DNA of 64,000 bases from Rhizobiaceae bacterium. GTDB taxonomy: Bacteria > Pseudomonadota > Alphaproteobacteria > Rhizobiales > Rhizobiaceae. Of the stretch, positions 50,105 through 58,621 are shown one piece after another. Under the pieces are notes generated by a model. The model was not told the origin of the DNA and made no database searches. It saw nothing but the letters and a program-made list of their open reading frames with translations. The DNA lies in the NCBI GenBank assembly GCA_023953775.1, contig JAMLJD010000001.1, positions 103,380-167,379 of the forward strand, written 5' to 3'. The first letter of the stretch is position 1. Each line of letters starts with the position of its first letter. The position numbers and the translations under genes were made by a program.

Positions 50105-51196
50105 GTGCAGACCATAAAAGCCGCCGTGTGCCGGGCATTCGGCAAGCCACTCGTCATCGAGGACGTCACGCTCGCCGACCCCGGTCAGGGCGAGGTCCTC
50201 GTCGACCTGAAGGCCTGCGCGATCTGTCATTCCGACATCTCCTACGCAGAAGGCGCCTGGGGCGGCACCCTGCCCGCAATCTACGGCCACGAAGCCGCCG
50301 GCATCGTCGAGAGCGTCGGTCCGGGCGTCGAGGGCGTGAAGGCGGGCGATCACGTCGTTGTCACGCTGATCCGATCCTGCGGCGAGTGCCATTACTGCCG
50401 AAGGCAAAGCCGCGTCATGTGCGAAGAGGTCTTCCCGCTTGACCGGAACTCGCCGCTGACAGGTCCCGACGGCGCCCAATATGTGCAATCGATGCGTACC
50501 GGCGCATTCGCCGAAAAGGTGGTGGTGCACGAAAGCCAGCTCGTTGCCGTAGCTGCCGACATCCCCTTCGACAGCGCATCCCTGCTTGCCTGTGGCGTGA
50601 TCACCGGTTTCGGCGCGGTTTCGAACACCGCAAAAGTCCGGCCCGGCGACGCCGTCGCGGTCGTCGGATGCGGCGGTGTCGGTCTGAACAGCATCCAGGG
50701 TGCCGCGATTGCCGGCGCTGCGACGATCATCGCGATCGACCTCGACGACGGCAAGCTTGAGGCGGCAAGAACCTTCGGCGCGACCGATGCGGTCAATCCG
50801 AAGAGGACCGACGCTGCGGCGACGGTCAAGACGCTGACGGGAGGGCGGGGCGTCGACGTCGTCTTCGTGACGGTCGGCGCCAAGGCCGCCTTCGACCGCG
50901 CCTTCGACTACATTACCAAGAATGGCGCGGTCGTCGTCGTTGGCATGCCGCCGACAGGTGTCTACGCCGAATACGACCCCGGCACCGTTGCGGCGTGGAA
51001 CCAGCGCATCCTCGGCTCCAAGATGGGCGAAGCGACGATAGCCGACGACATTCCCATGCTGGTCGAGCTTTATCGCCAGGGCCGTTTGAAGCTCGACGAG
51101 CTGATCACCGCCCGCTACCCGCTGGGCGAGATCAACGAAGCGATTGCGGCGGTTAATTCCGGCAAGGCGTTGCGCAACGTCATCGTCTTCGACTAG
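50105..51196 (+). CDS. Zinc-dependent alcohol dehydrogenase
   Basis: Medium-chain dehydrogenase, 363 residues. Catalytic zinc site Cys in AICHSD (about 38) with GHEAAG (His about 61); structural zinc cluster CGECHYCRRQSRVMC near 93-107; NAD motif VGCGGVGLNSIQG near 190. The overall pattern is that of class III/aryl-alcohol-type enzymes. It starts at GTG 50105 and is followed 27 bp later by a mandelate-racemase-family enzyme in the same direction; the pair suggests catabolism of a sugar acid or related alcohol. Substrate unknown. Confidence 0.9.
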   Translation: MQTIKAAVCRAFGKPLVIEDVTLADPGQGEVLVDLKACAICHSDISYAEGAWGGTLPAIYGHEAAGIVESVGPGVEGVKAGDHVVVTLIRSCGECHYCRRQSRVMCEEVFPLDRNSPLTGPDGAQYVQSMRTGAFAEKVVVHESQLVAVAADIPFDSASLLACGVITGFGAVSNTAKVRPGDAVAVVGCGGVGLNSIQGAAIAGAATIIAIDLDDGKLEAARTFGATDAVNPKRTDAAATVKTLTGGRGVDVVFVTVGAKAAFDRAFDYITKNGAVVVVGMPPTGVYAEYDPGTVAAWNQRILGSKMGEATIADDIPMLVELYRQGRLKLDELITARYPLGEINEAIAAVNSGKALRNVIVFD

Positions 51197-51223
51197 TCGT
51201 CCCCGCAACAGGGAGAAGCGCAC

Positions 51224-52441
51224 ATGAAGATCACCGATGTGAAGACATGGGTCGTCGGCAACCCGCCGCCGCAGGCGGGTGGGCGCTATTTCATCTTCGT
51301 GCGGCTGACCACCGACGGCGGTGTCGTCGGCTATGGCGAGGCGTACAATGCCAGCTTCGGCCCGGACGTCACCGTCAGGATGATCGAGGACGTGGCCGAA
51401 CGCTACCTCGTCGGGCGCGATCCGCACGATATCGAGAGCTTCTTCCGCCGCGCCTATTCTTCCGGCTTCACGCAGCGCCCCGACGTCTCGATGGCCGGCT
51501 GTGTTTCCGCCCTCGAGATGGCGTGCTGGGACATTATCGGCAAGGAGGCTGACAAGCCGGTCTACAAACTCATCGGCGGGCAGGTGCACGAGCGGCTGCG
51601 CTCCTACACCTATCTCTATCCACAGACCGGCAGCGTCTATCCCGACGAGGCGGACGACCGCGACAGCAACGTCTACAACGACCCCGACCTGGCGGCCGAA
51701 TGCGCCCTCGCCTATGTCGAGCAGGGCTTCAACGCCGTAAAGCTCGACCCGGCCGGCCCCTACACCGCATTCGACGGACACCAGCCGCGACTGATCGACA
51801 TCGACCTCTCGGCGCGCATGCTGAAAGCGATCCGCGAGGCGGTGGGAACGCGATGCGACATCCTGTTCGGCACGCATGGCCAGTTCACCGCATCGGGCGC
51901 GCTGAGGATGGCCCGGGCGATCGAGCCCTACGACCCGCTCTGGTTCGAGGAGCCGGTGCCGCCGGACATGCCGGAAGTCATGGCGCAGGTCGCGCGCGGA
52001 ACGTCGATCCCCGTCGCGACCGGCGAACGCCTGGCGACCAAATGGGAGTTCGCGCGGGTGATCGAAAACCGCGCGGCATCAATCCTGCAGCCCGATCTAG
52101 GACGATCCGGCGGCATCCTCGAAACCAAGAAGATCGCCGCCATGGCCGAGGCGTTCAACATCCAGGTCGCGCCGCATTGCTACTGCGGCCCGATCGTCGC
52201 TGCCGCCAACATCCAGCTCGCAACGACGCTGCCGAACTTCCTGATCCTGGAATCGATCAAACAGTGGGACGGGTTCCACGAAAAGCTGCTTAGGAAGAAG
52301 ATCGAATGGCAGGACGGCTGGGTGATTCCGTCGAAGGAACCGGGTCTCGGCGTCGAGCTCGACGAGGCGGTCGCCGAAGCGCATCCCTACTCCGCAAAGA
52401 CGCTTCACCTGCAGATGGCGCCGGATCCGCTTTCCCCCTAA
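51224..52441 (+). CDS. Enolase-superfamily enzyme (mandelate racemase/muconate lactonizing type), sugar-acid dehydratase-like
   Basis: 405 residues. N-terminal capping domain (1-125) and barrel with acid/base and metal residues: FNAVKLDPAG (Lys of KxD-type strand 2), LFGTHGQF (metal Asp position replaced by the THG pattern typical of the dehydratase group), WFEEPVPPD (metal Glu), TGERLATKWEF (metal Glu) and APHCYCGP (His of strand 7). Members of this shape dehydrate aldonic or uronic acids (mannonate, galactonate and relatives). The exact substrate cannot be read. Downstream partner of the alcohol dehydrogenase. ATG 51224 follows AGGGAGAAGC. Confidence 0.88.
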   Translation: MKITDVKTWVVGNPPPQAGGRYFIFVRLTTDGGVVGYGEAYNASFGPDVTVRMIEDVAERYLVGRDPHDIESFFRRAYSSGFTQRPDVSMAGCVSALEMACWDIIGKEADKPVYKLIGGQVHERLRSYTYLYPQTGSVYPDEADDRDSNVYNDPDLAAECALAYVEQGFNAVKLDPAGPYTAFDGHQPRLIDIDLSARMLKAIREAVGTRCDILFGTHGQFTASGALRMARAIEPYDPLWFEEPVPPDMPEVMAQVARGTSIPVATGERLATKWEFARVIENRAASILQPDLGRSGGILETKKIAAMAEAFNIQVAPHCYCGPIVAAANIQLATTLPNFLILESIKQWDGFHEKLLRKKIEWQDGWVIPSKEPGLGVELDEAVAEAHPYSAKTLHLQMAPDPLSP

Positions 52442-52584
52442 AGTCAATAGTTTCAAAAGGTTAGGCTGCAGCACGGAATCAAGTCCGCAACCACTTGAAT
52501 CGATGTGCGAGCAACCTGATTCAATTTCTTAACGAGGTGTGAATCGGGTAGCATGAAGCCGGGTGAATCGGGGAACGTCACGCC

Positions 52585-53019
52585 ATGTCACTGATCCAGA
52601 AACTCGCCATTGCCTATGCGATCATGTTCTTCGCCGTCGTGGGCATCGGCTACGTGCCGGCATTCAACGACGCGAACGGCTATCTGTTCGGGCTGTTCTC
52701 GCTGCAATGGTACGACGATCTGCTGCACGCTTTCTCAGGCGTCTGGGCTCTGATCGCCGCGCTGATCTCGACATCGCAATCCGTGCTCTATTTCAGGCTG
52801 TTCGGCACCATCTACCTGTTCGACGGCGTGCTTGGCCTCGTCACCGGTTCAGGTTGCCTCGACGGCGGCATCTTCATCGACGGCTTCCGGTCGTTCGCCG
52901 ACGTCGAGTTTCCGGTGCGCTTCTTCGCCAACGCGCCGCACCTGGCGATCGGCGGCATCGCGGTGCTGATCGGTTTCTGGCTGGCGAACCGGCCACCACG
53001 CAATCTGGCGACAGCCTGA
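52585..53019 (+). CDS. Four-helix membrane protein of unknown function
   Basis: 144 residues with hydrophobic segments at about 7-25, 45-62, 66-85 and 115-135. No family recognised. The next gene starts 7 bp after its stop, so the two are a transcriptional pair. The 140 bp in front contain several copies of GATTCAA/TTGAATC-like words but nothing definite. Confidence 0.7.
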   Translation: MSLIQKLAIAYAIMFFAVVGIGYVPAFNDANGYLFGLFSLQWYDDLLHAFSGVWALIAALISTSQSVLYFRLFGTIYLFDGVLGLVTGSGCLDGGIFIDGFRSFADVEFPVRFFANAPHLAIGGIAVLIGFWLANRPPRNLATA

Positions 53020-53026
53020 GGGTTCG

Positions 53027-54151
53027 ATGCGGAAGCTCTTGCGCTGGCTCGTCCGCGCGGTCGCACTGATCGTCGCGACGATCATCCTCATCCCTGTGCT
53101 CGGGCTTGCCTACGGCTACGTGGCGAGCGGCGCACCGGTTGGGGGTCCTCTCCAGCCAGTTGCGTTGACCGACGAGCAGAAAGCTATTTCCACGTCTCTC
53201 GACAAAGAGATCGACGGCTATCGCCGGCCGGAGGAGTCTACCTACCTGACCTATCCGGAATGGGCGATCGTCTATGCGGCACGAGAATATGCCGGGCTGG
53301 TACGCGAACAGCCGCCGCATGCCTTTCCCTACTGGGCGTATATTGGGCGGTACTGGGCGGACTATGCGGCGATGATCCGCGCCAGCTCGCGCTACAGACT
53401 CAACGTCCAGAACCACCTGATGCTGGTCGTCATCGGCATCAGCCACACGGTCGAGCACGCGATCCAGTGGCTCTATGAAAACACCGCCGGGCGCATCACC
53501 TACGCGGTCGCCGGCGGAACGGTCGAGCAGGACGGCTTCCTTGCCGAAAATGCAGCCGAGTATGCCGACTTTCTGGACCAGGTACCCTGGTACGCCTATC
53601 CGTATGAGACCAGGCAGGACGCGCTGTGGGATATTCCGGTTGCCGGGGGACAGGCGGCAATCCGCTCATGGGAACGAAGGCTGGGCTTCAGCGCAGCGCT
53701 CAAGATCAAGCAGGCCTATGCGGACCTGATCAAGTCCGGTCTCGCCGCAACCTCGGACCCGGCCGCGCTCGACATCCACGTCTGGGCAAAAGGACCGGTG
53801 GCGCAGGCGATCGCCGGCGAGCCGGATACGCGCATCGAACGGGACCTGGGACCACAGGGCGCGGTCTTCATCACCCGGCGCTACCAGGTCTTCACCGACA
53901 TGGTGCCGCGACTGATCCGCCGAGGCATCACCTTCGTCGAGATTGGCGGCAATGACGAGATCCTCGTCACCGTCACCTCGACGCGGCCGTTGAACGCGCC
54001 CGGTCACAGCCGGCTGCTGTTTTCCTATGCGCTGCCGGTCGACCCGGCACAGCGCAGGACCGGCTTCGCCATATCGGTTCGCAGGCTGCACGAGGCGCTG
54101 CAGGCGCTGGACGCTGCAGGCGCCCGCCTGGAGCACATCTATGATTACTGA
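53027..54151 (+). CDS. Membrane-anchored protein of unknown function
   Basis: 374 residues: one N-terminal membrane helix (about 8-33), then a large, probably periplasmic domain with many aromatic residues (YLTYPEWAIVYAAREYAGLV, YWAYIGRYWADYAAMIRAS, HTVEHAIQWLYENTAG, VPWYAYPYETRQDALWDIP). The conserved-looking HxxxH-type clusters (SHTVEHAI) could bind metal but I cannot support an enzymatic role. Co-transcribed with the four-helix protein before it. Converges on the FAD oxidase with only 4 bp between. Confidence 0.72.
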   Translation: MRKLLRWLVRAVALIVATIILIPVLGLAYGYVASGAPVGGPLQPVALTDEQKAISTSLDKEIDGYRRPEESTYLTYPEWAIVYAAREYAGLVREQPPHAFPYWAYIGRYWADYAAMIRASSRYRLNVQNHLMLVVIGISHTVEHAIQWLYENTAGRITYAVAGGTVEQDGFLAENAAEYADFLDQVPWYAYPYETRQDALWDIPVAGGQAAIRSWERRLGFSAALKIKQAYADLIKSGLAATSDPAALDIHVWAKGPVAQAIAGEPDTRIERDLGPQGAVFITRRYQVFTDMVPRLIRRGITFVEIGGNDEILVTVTSTRPLNAPGHSRLLFSYALPVDPAQRRTGFAISVRRLHEALQALDAAGARLEHIYDY

Positions 54152-54155
54152 CCGC

Positions 54156-55757
54156 TCAGGCGCCCGCGACCACTCCGCTGATGGCGCGGTGAAAGGTCGA
54201 GGTGAACAGCCCGCCGGGATCGTAGCGGCGCTTGGCGGCGAGCACCTCGGGCAATTCCGGGTAGCTCGCAAGTAGTTGCGCGCCCGTATAGTGAAGCTGG
54301 TAGGGCAGAAAGAACCGGCCGCGATGCTTGAGCGTCAGGTCGATGAGCGCCCGCGTCAGCGAACGCATCGCGGCGTCGCCGCGGTCGTCCGTACTCTGGT
54401 TGATGTAGAAGACGAGCGAGAAGGCAGGCTCGCGCGCATAGCTCAGCGCAACGTCCTCCGCATGGACGATCCGCACTGACGCATTGAGCAGCGCGAGCGG
54501 GCTGTCCCGGAAGATCTCCCGTGCCCCGGCGACGAAACCTTCATACTCGGAGCGCGGGATGAAATATTCGTGCAGGATGTCGGTGTCGTCCTGCAAATCG
54601 TTGAACAGATAGGGCACGGAATCGTGCATCGGATTGTTGCGCGAGACCAGGCACGCCTCCCCCTCGCCCATGGCGGCGGTCCGTGGCACGGTGCAGGCTT
54701 CGAACTCCGGCTCGAGGTTCTTTTCGGCATACCATTTGAGCCGCTGGAACAGGCCACCATACTTGGCGAGGTTGAAGATCAGGCGCTTGGCGCCGACCGC
54801 GCCCGGCGCCTCCAGATCTGCAAGGTCGGATGGCGGCGTGTCCGCCACGGTATCGTAGCGATAGACGATCATTTCCTCGAGCAGGTTTCCCGGCGCGGTC
54901 GACAGGTGACCGTAGAACAGTCCGAGCCCCTTGTCGGGTTCAAGCTCGTCGGCAAAAAACGCCGGAAACTCCCCCGCCGGGATGATTTGGCGCGACGTCT
55001 GGTAGACAGCATTATCGACGATATCGAGTTCGACGGACAGCACGACGCCGAACAGACCGTAGCCGCCGACAACATGGTCGAACAGGTCGCGATTCTGCGT
55101 GCGCGAGCAGCGCATCACTGTTCCGTCCGCGAGCATGACGTCCATGCCGCGAACCGTGCCTGCGACCGATCCAGCCTGGTGATCCATCCCGTGCGCGTTG
55201 ACCGACACCGAACCGCCGACCGAAAAGATATCGGTCGACTGCATCACCTTGACCGCGAAACGCGGATGGAGCCGGTTCTGGATGTCGTGCCAGGTGGCGC
55301 CCGGTTCCACGGTGATCGTTTTCGCCTGCTCGTCGACCTCGATGCGGTTGAATTTGCGCATGTCGAGAACCACGGCGTGGTCGTCAAAGGCATGGCCGCC
55401 CATGGAATGCCGGATGGCGGCCATCGAAACCTTGAGTCCGTTGTCACGGGCGAAAGCAAGCGCCGCAGCGACATGCTCCCGGTTGCGCACTTCCACGAAG
55501 CCGTAGACCGGCGTGCGCGAAAGCCCGCTCGCATCGTTCAGCGTACCGCCCTTCATCGACCAGGGAAGCGACGGATCATGGTCCGGGAGGTCGGAGGGAG
55601 CCGGCAGACCCAGCGCGCGACCGTCGAAATCAGCCATTCGCCCTGCGTCCTTGGGACCGGACGGATCGCGGGCAAGCCGCGCCATTGTCGTGCCCGCCCA
55701 TGCTCCGGCGGCCGCCAGTGCCGCGCCGCCGAGCATAAGCCGTCGTGACATCCGCAT
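54156..55757 (-). CDS. FAD-linked oxidase (VAO/PCMH fold), exported
   Basis: 533 residues. N-terminal twin-Arg-like signal MRMSRRLMLGGAALAAAGAWAG; PCMH FAD-binding domain at about 90-265 with GFVEVRNREHVAAALAFARDNGLKV in outline, IRHSMGGHAFDDHAVVLDM, VEPGATWHDIQNRL, SVGGSVSVNAHGMD and GGYGLFGVVLSVEL; C-terminal cap ending KRRYDPGGLFTSTFH. The final motif matches sugar-lactone/aldonolactone oxidases and related enzymes. Substrate unknown. ATG 55757 was chosen for the GGGGGACC just upstream and because it begins the signal peptide. Confidence 0.88.
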   Translation of the reverse strand: MRMSRRLMLGGAALAAAGAWAGTTMARLARDPSGPKDAGRMADFDGRALGLPAPSDLPDHDPSLPWSMKGGTLNDASGLSRTPVYGFVEVRNREHVAAALAFARDNGLKVSMAAIRHSMGGHAFDDHAVVLDMRKFNRIEVDEQAKTITVEPGATWHDIQNRLHPRFAVKVMQSTDIFSVGGSVSVNAHGMDHQAGSVAGTVRGMDVMLADGTVMRCSRTQNRDLFDHVVGGYGLFGVVLSVELDIVDNAVYQTSRQIIPAGEFPAFFADELEPDKGLGLFYGHLSTAPGNLLEEMIVYRYDTVADTPPSDLADLEAPGAVGAKRLIFNLAKYGGLFQRLKWYAEKNLEPEFEACTVPRTAAMGEGEACLVSRNNPMHDSVPYLFNDLQDDTDILHEYFIPRSEYEGFVAGAREIFRDSPLALLNASVRIVHAEDVALSYAREPAFSLVFYINQSTDDRGDAAMRSLTRALIDLTLKHRGRFFLPYQLHYTGAQLLASYPELPEVLAAKRRYDPGGLFTSTFHRAISGVVAGA

Positions 55758-55826
55758 CGCAGGTCCCCCGATTCCAGACGATCGCATATTCAGCAGGAAA
55801 CTTGATGATCGCCAAGCCGGGCGCAC

Positions 55827-55855
55827 AAAAAAGCCGGCCCTAAAACAGGCCGGCT
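55827..55855 (-). terminator. Intrinsic terminator after the DUF1344 gene
   Basis: Perfect 8-bp stem AGCCGGCC/GGCCGGCT with loop CTAAAACA, followed on the minus strand by six U. It lies 34 bp after the DUF1344 stop and separates it from the FAD oxidase gene. Confidence 0.85.
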
Positions 55856-55888
55856 CGATGGTCTGGCCCTGGATGGACCGTGCCAGTT

Positions 55889-56131
55889 CTACATCTGCGG
55901 CTGGACGTTGACAGCGCTGGTGGTCGTGTCGTCGATCGTGATCGTGACCTTGTCGCCGGACGCAAGCGCCTCAAGGTCGACCGCCGCATCCGCGGTGATC
56001 TGGGTGCCGTCCTCGAGCGTGATGATGCGGTTCTCAGTATCGACCGACTGGACCACGCCCTGCACCTCGCCGGCATAGGCCGCAACCGCCAGAAACGTCG
56101 TGGCGGCGATGGTGGCGAGTACTTTTCTCAT
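55889..56131 (-). CDS. DUF1344 small exported protein
   Basis: 80 residues: signal peptide 1-21 (KVLATIAATTFLAVAAYA), then a compact beta-rich DUF1344 domain (GVVQSVDTENRIITLEDG, ITADAAVDLEALASGD). Common in Rhizobiales, function unknown; PRC-barrel-like proteins are distant analogues by shape only. ATG 56131 follows GGGAGAACG. Own promoter expected in the 320-bp gap upstream, own terminator downstream. Confidence 0.85.
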   Translation of the reverse strand: MRKVLATIAATTFLAVAAYAGEVQGVVQSVDTENRIITLEDGTQITADAAVDLEALASGDKVTITIDDTTTSAVNVQPQM

Positions 56132-56452
56132 GATCGTTCTCCCGTTTTTGAAGATCCGGCAGGGCCCGCCTTGGGCGTTTGGGGGGCTTGCGGGGGTGGG
56201 CAGCGGGCCCGCCAGACCGACCGAGACATAAGCGCCATCGACCAACGTGCGCAAATCACACTGTGTAAAAATACGCTATGATTTCAATGGCTTAATTCCG
56301 CCACAATTGAGCTATCGAGAGCCAGTGCGTGCCATATTTCCGGAACCGGCAGAAAAAAATCCCGTCAATCCAGCAGTCTTTTGGGGCAGATCGGGATCGC
56401 AGGCGTCATTCCCGCGCCGTATTTGCCGCACCGCCCGGTTCACGAAAATCCG
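56132..56452. other. Intergenic region, no gene
   Basis: About 320 bp between the DUF1344 and DUF3137 genes. It is partly G-rich on the plus strand near 56.16-56.21 kb. No coding frame, RNA or operator could be supported. Confidence 0.45.
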
Positions 56453-57427
56453 TTACCGCGCGGCGTCGGCTTCGCCAGTGACCTGCCTGACCAGCGCGGC
56501 CGTCGCCAGCAGCGTCACCATTTCCGCGACGATCGGCTCGACATGCGCCTGGTAGTCGGTCTCGACAGAGATGTGCGGCAGCTCGAAGAAATCCTTCGTC
56601 GTCGGTATCAGCAGGAAGCCGTCCTCGCCCTGAAGAGCGACGCGCGCCAGCGAGCCCGGCCATGCGTCCTTCAGCCAGTCCAATGCCTGGGTGAACCGTC
56701 CCGATACCAGCGGTCGCGCCGCCTCCGGATTGTCAGAGCGAAATTCGTAGAGTCCGGCAAGCGCCGGATCCGCGGCCTCGATCGTCTCCAGACCGGAACG
56801 GTCGAAGAGATCGCGGAAGAAGCGCACTATACCCGGCTCGGACTTCACCGCGACGAGTGTGCCGGGAAAGCGACGGGTCAGCCTGAACGCGAGGACGACG
56901 CCATCGAAGACGGTGTTGCTCGACTTGTTGCCTTTGTAGGTCAGCGTGGTTTCGTACAGCTCGAACTCGAAACCCTCATACCGACCGGCAATCACATCCT
57001 GGAACTTCGTGCGGTTGAAGTGACCGGTCGCCACCCGCGGCAGCCGCGAAAAGGACGGCGGCTGGCGTCCGTGCGCATAGCTGACATCTCCGACAAATCC
57101 GAAGATACGCGGCAGCAATGTATCGCGGAAGGATTGCTGCAGCCGCCTTGCCGGTGCCGATGCGATGCCCGCGACAATCCAGTATCCGAAGATGCAGAAA
57201 GCAGCGACCGGAATGACGAACCCGAACGCATCGGCATCCGTTTCCACGAGCAACCAGGCCATGACCGCGGCGACAAGAGCCATGGCCAGTGTATAACCGC
57301 CGAAATAGAGGATGCGGCGGCGGCGCACGTCGGCCTGTGCGACCGCACGCTCGCCATTGTACCGCTCGAGGTCCACGGCGATGGACGCCACCATTGCCTC
57401 GTCCGGCATGAATTTCGATGCGTCCAT
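56453..57427 (-). CDS. DUF3137 domain membrane protein
   Basis: 324 residues with two closely spaced membrane helices (about 42-60 and 67-88) and a cytoplasmic DUF3137 domain after them (FNRTKFQDVIAGRYEGFEFELYETTLTYK in part, VVLAFRLTRRFPGTLVAVK). Family function unknown. The N-terminal 30 residues are charged. It is transcribed alone, with a structured 480-bp gap upstream shared with the cold-shock gene. Confidence 0.83.
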   Translation of the reverse strand: MDASKFMPDEAMVASIAVDLERYNGERAVAQADVRRRRILYFGGYTLAMALVAAVMAWLLVETDADAFGFVIPVAAFCIFGYWIVAGIASAPARRLQQSFRDTLLPRIFGFVGDVSYAHGRQPPSFSRLPRVATGHFNRTKFQDVIAGRYEGFEFELYETTLTYKGNKSSNTVFDGVVLAFRLTRRFPGTLVAVKSEPGIVRFFRDLFDRSGLETIEAADPALAGLYEFRSDNPEAARPLVSGRFTQALDWLKDAWPGSLARVALQGEDGFLLIPTTKDFFELPHISVETDYQAHVEPIVAEMVTLLATAALVRQVTGEADAAR

Positions 57428-57495
57428 GTGCCCTGCCCCCGGAAAGTCTGCGAGTCTAGCGATCGCAACGCGTCGTGAAAACCGTCAGACGGAAG

Positions 57496-57579
57496 CGCGG
57501 CCGGCGCCTGGAGATACGCCGGCCGCGAAAGCGGTGACCGCGGTGCGGGGGAGTTGACCGGGGGACGGCGCGGTCACCG
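57496..57579. repeat. Two strong inverted repeats in the DUF3137/cspA gap
   Basis: CGCGGCCGGCG/CGCCGGCCGCG (57496-57506/57517-57527) is a perfect 11-bp stem with a 10-base loop. CGGTGACCGCG/CGCGGTCACCG (57532-57542/57569-57579) is another perfect 11-bp dyad with a 26-base G-rich spacer. The remaining part of the 57428-57910 gap is the AT-richer leader of the cold-shock gene and contains no gene. Confidence 0.65.
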
Positions 57580-57910
57580 TGGGGGATTGCTCGCTCGGGC
57601 TCCTTTGATCCTGTTTCACCATGTCGACCGCGATCGGCCGTACATCGATAGGTCGCAGCGGGCGGCAAAAAGGTTCAGCGGGTTCTGAGATTTTTTGTTC
57701 GAGATGCCGGCAAAAGGGGCACGCCGCACCAGGCCGTCTTGAAACCGACACATTGAACACCTATTTGTCCAAGCATCGATCTTGCTTGTTGAACTTTGTT
57801 GGCGCACGGCAACGGCGCCTCTGACGATCTTCCCTTTCAAAATCGATCTACCAGCGCGCCCGTTCGCAACCGGACTGCGCACAACCGTGACCGATGAAAA
57901 GGATGTCGTC

Positions 57911-58120
57911 ATGACCACAGGTACCGTAAAGTTCTTCAACACCGCCAAGGGCTATGGATTCATTCAGCCGGACGACGGCGCTTCGGACGTCTTCGTGCAC
58001 ATCTCGGCCGTCGAACGCGCCGGCATGAACACGATCGTCGAAGGCCAGAAGCTCAGCTTCGACATCGTCCAGGACCGCCGTTCGGGCAAGAGCGCTGCGG
58101 ATAATCTGCAGGCGGCGTAA
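57911..58120 (+). CDS. cspA: Cold-shock protein, CspA family
   Basis: 69-residue single-stranded nucleic-acid chaperone. RNP1 KGYGFIQ (about 15-21) and RNP2 DVFVHIS (about 29-35) are intact. The frame extends upstream but MTTGTVKFF is the standard N-terminus. The leader upstream is long and probably part of the mRNA, as in other csp genes where it controls cold-dependent translation. A U-rich terminator follows. Confidence 0.96.
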   Translation: MTTGTVKFFNTAKGYGFIQPDDGASDVFVHISAVERAGMNTIVEGQKLSFDIVQDRRSGKSAADNLQAA

Positions 58121-58181
58121 GAATTCATCTCCGGCCCGTGACCACGGATGTACTGGCACGGGATCCTTGAGGTGATGGAGA

Positions 58182-58206
58182 GGTCGGGCTAACGCCCGGC
58201 CTTTTT
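58182..58206 (+). terminator. Intrinsic terminator after cspA
   Basis: GGTCGGGC, loop TAAC, GCCCGGCC (one G-U type pair) followed by five T. About 60 bp after the cspA stop. Confidence 0.8.
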
Positions 58207-58234
58207 GCTATTCGCAAACGTCAGGAGGCATGAC

Positions 58235-58471
58235 ATGCCGAAGACCGTTACCAAGGACAATCTGTTCGCGCCGTCACGCTCGAAAGCCGAGACCAAGGCC
58301 GACATCACCGACAGCGCCGCACGCGCGATCATCGAAGCGGAGCGCGTCAGACAAGACGCCAAGACTGCCAGGCTGCGCGAAGCACGTCTGGCAATGGAAG
58401 CGGAAGCCGCCGCCGCTGAACCGACGGCGCAGCCGAAGCCCCGCAAACGCTCGACCGGCGGCAAGCGATAA
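58235..58471 (+). CDS. Small basic/charged hypothetical protein
   Basis: 78 residues: helical and charged (DSAARAIIEAERVRQDAKTARLREARLAMEAEA in part), with a basic tail PKPRKRSTGGKR. No family recognised; similar small proteins often follow cold-shock genes in rhizobia. AGGAGG seven bases before ATG 58235 fixes the start. It lies behind the cspA terminator, so it probably has read-through or its own promoter. Confidence 0.68.
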   Translation: MPKTVTKDNLFAPSRSKAETKADITDSAARAIIEAERVRQDAKTARLREARLAMEAEAAAAEPTAQPKPRKRSTGGKR

Positions 58472-58621
58472 CGCGGCGGCGATTCCGCTCCGACGATGCG
58501 AACTGCAGCCAGCCTTTGCGGTCATCCCAGCAGCGCCTTTCTTGCCATTTGACCGTCCGACGCCACGGGTCATATGATCCGCAGATGGGGACTGGTGAAA
58601 CAAATGAAGGGTGGGCATGCA

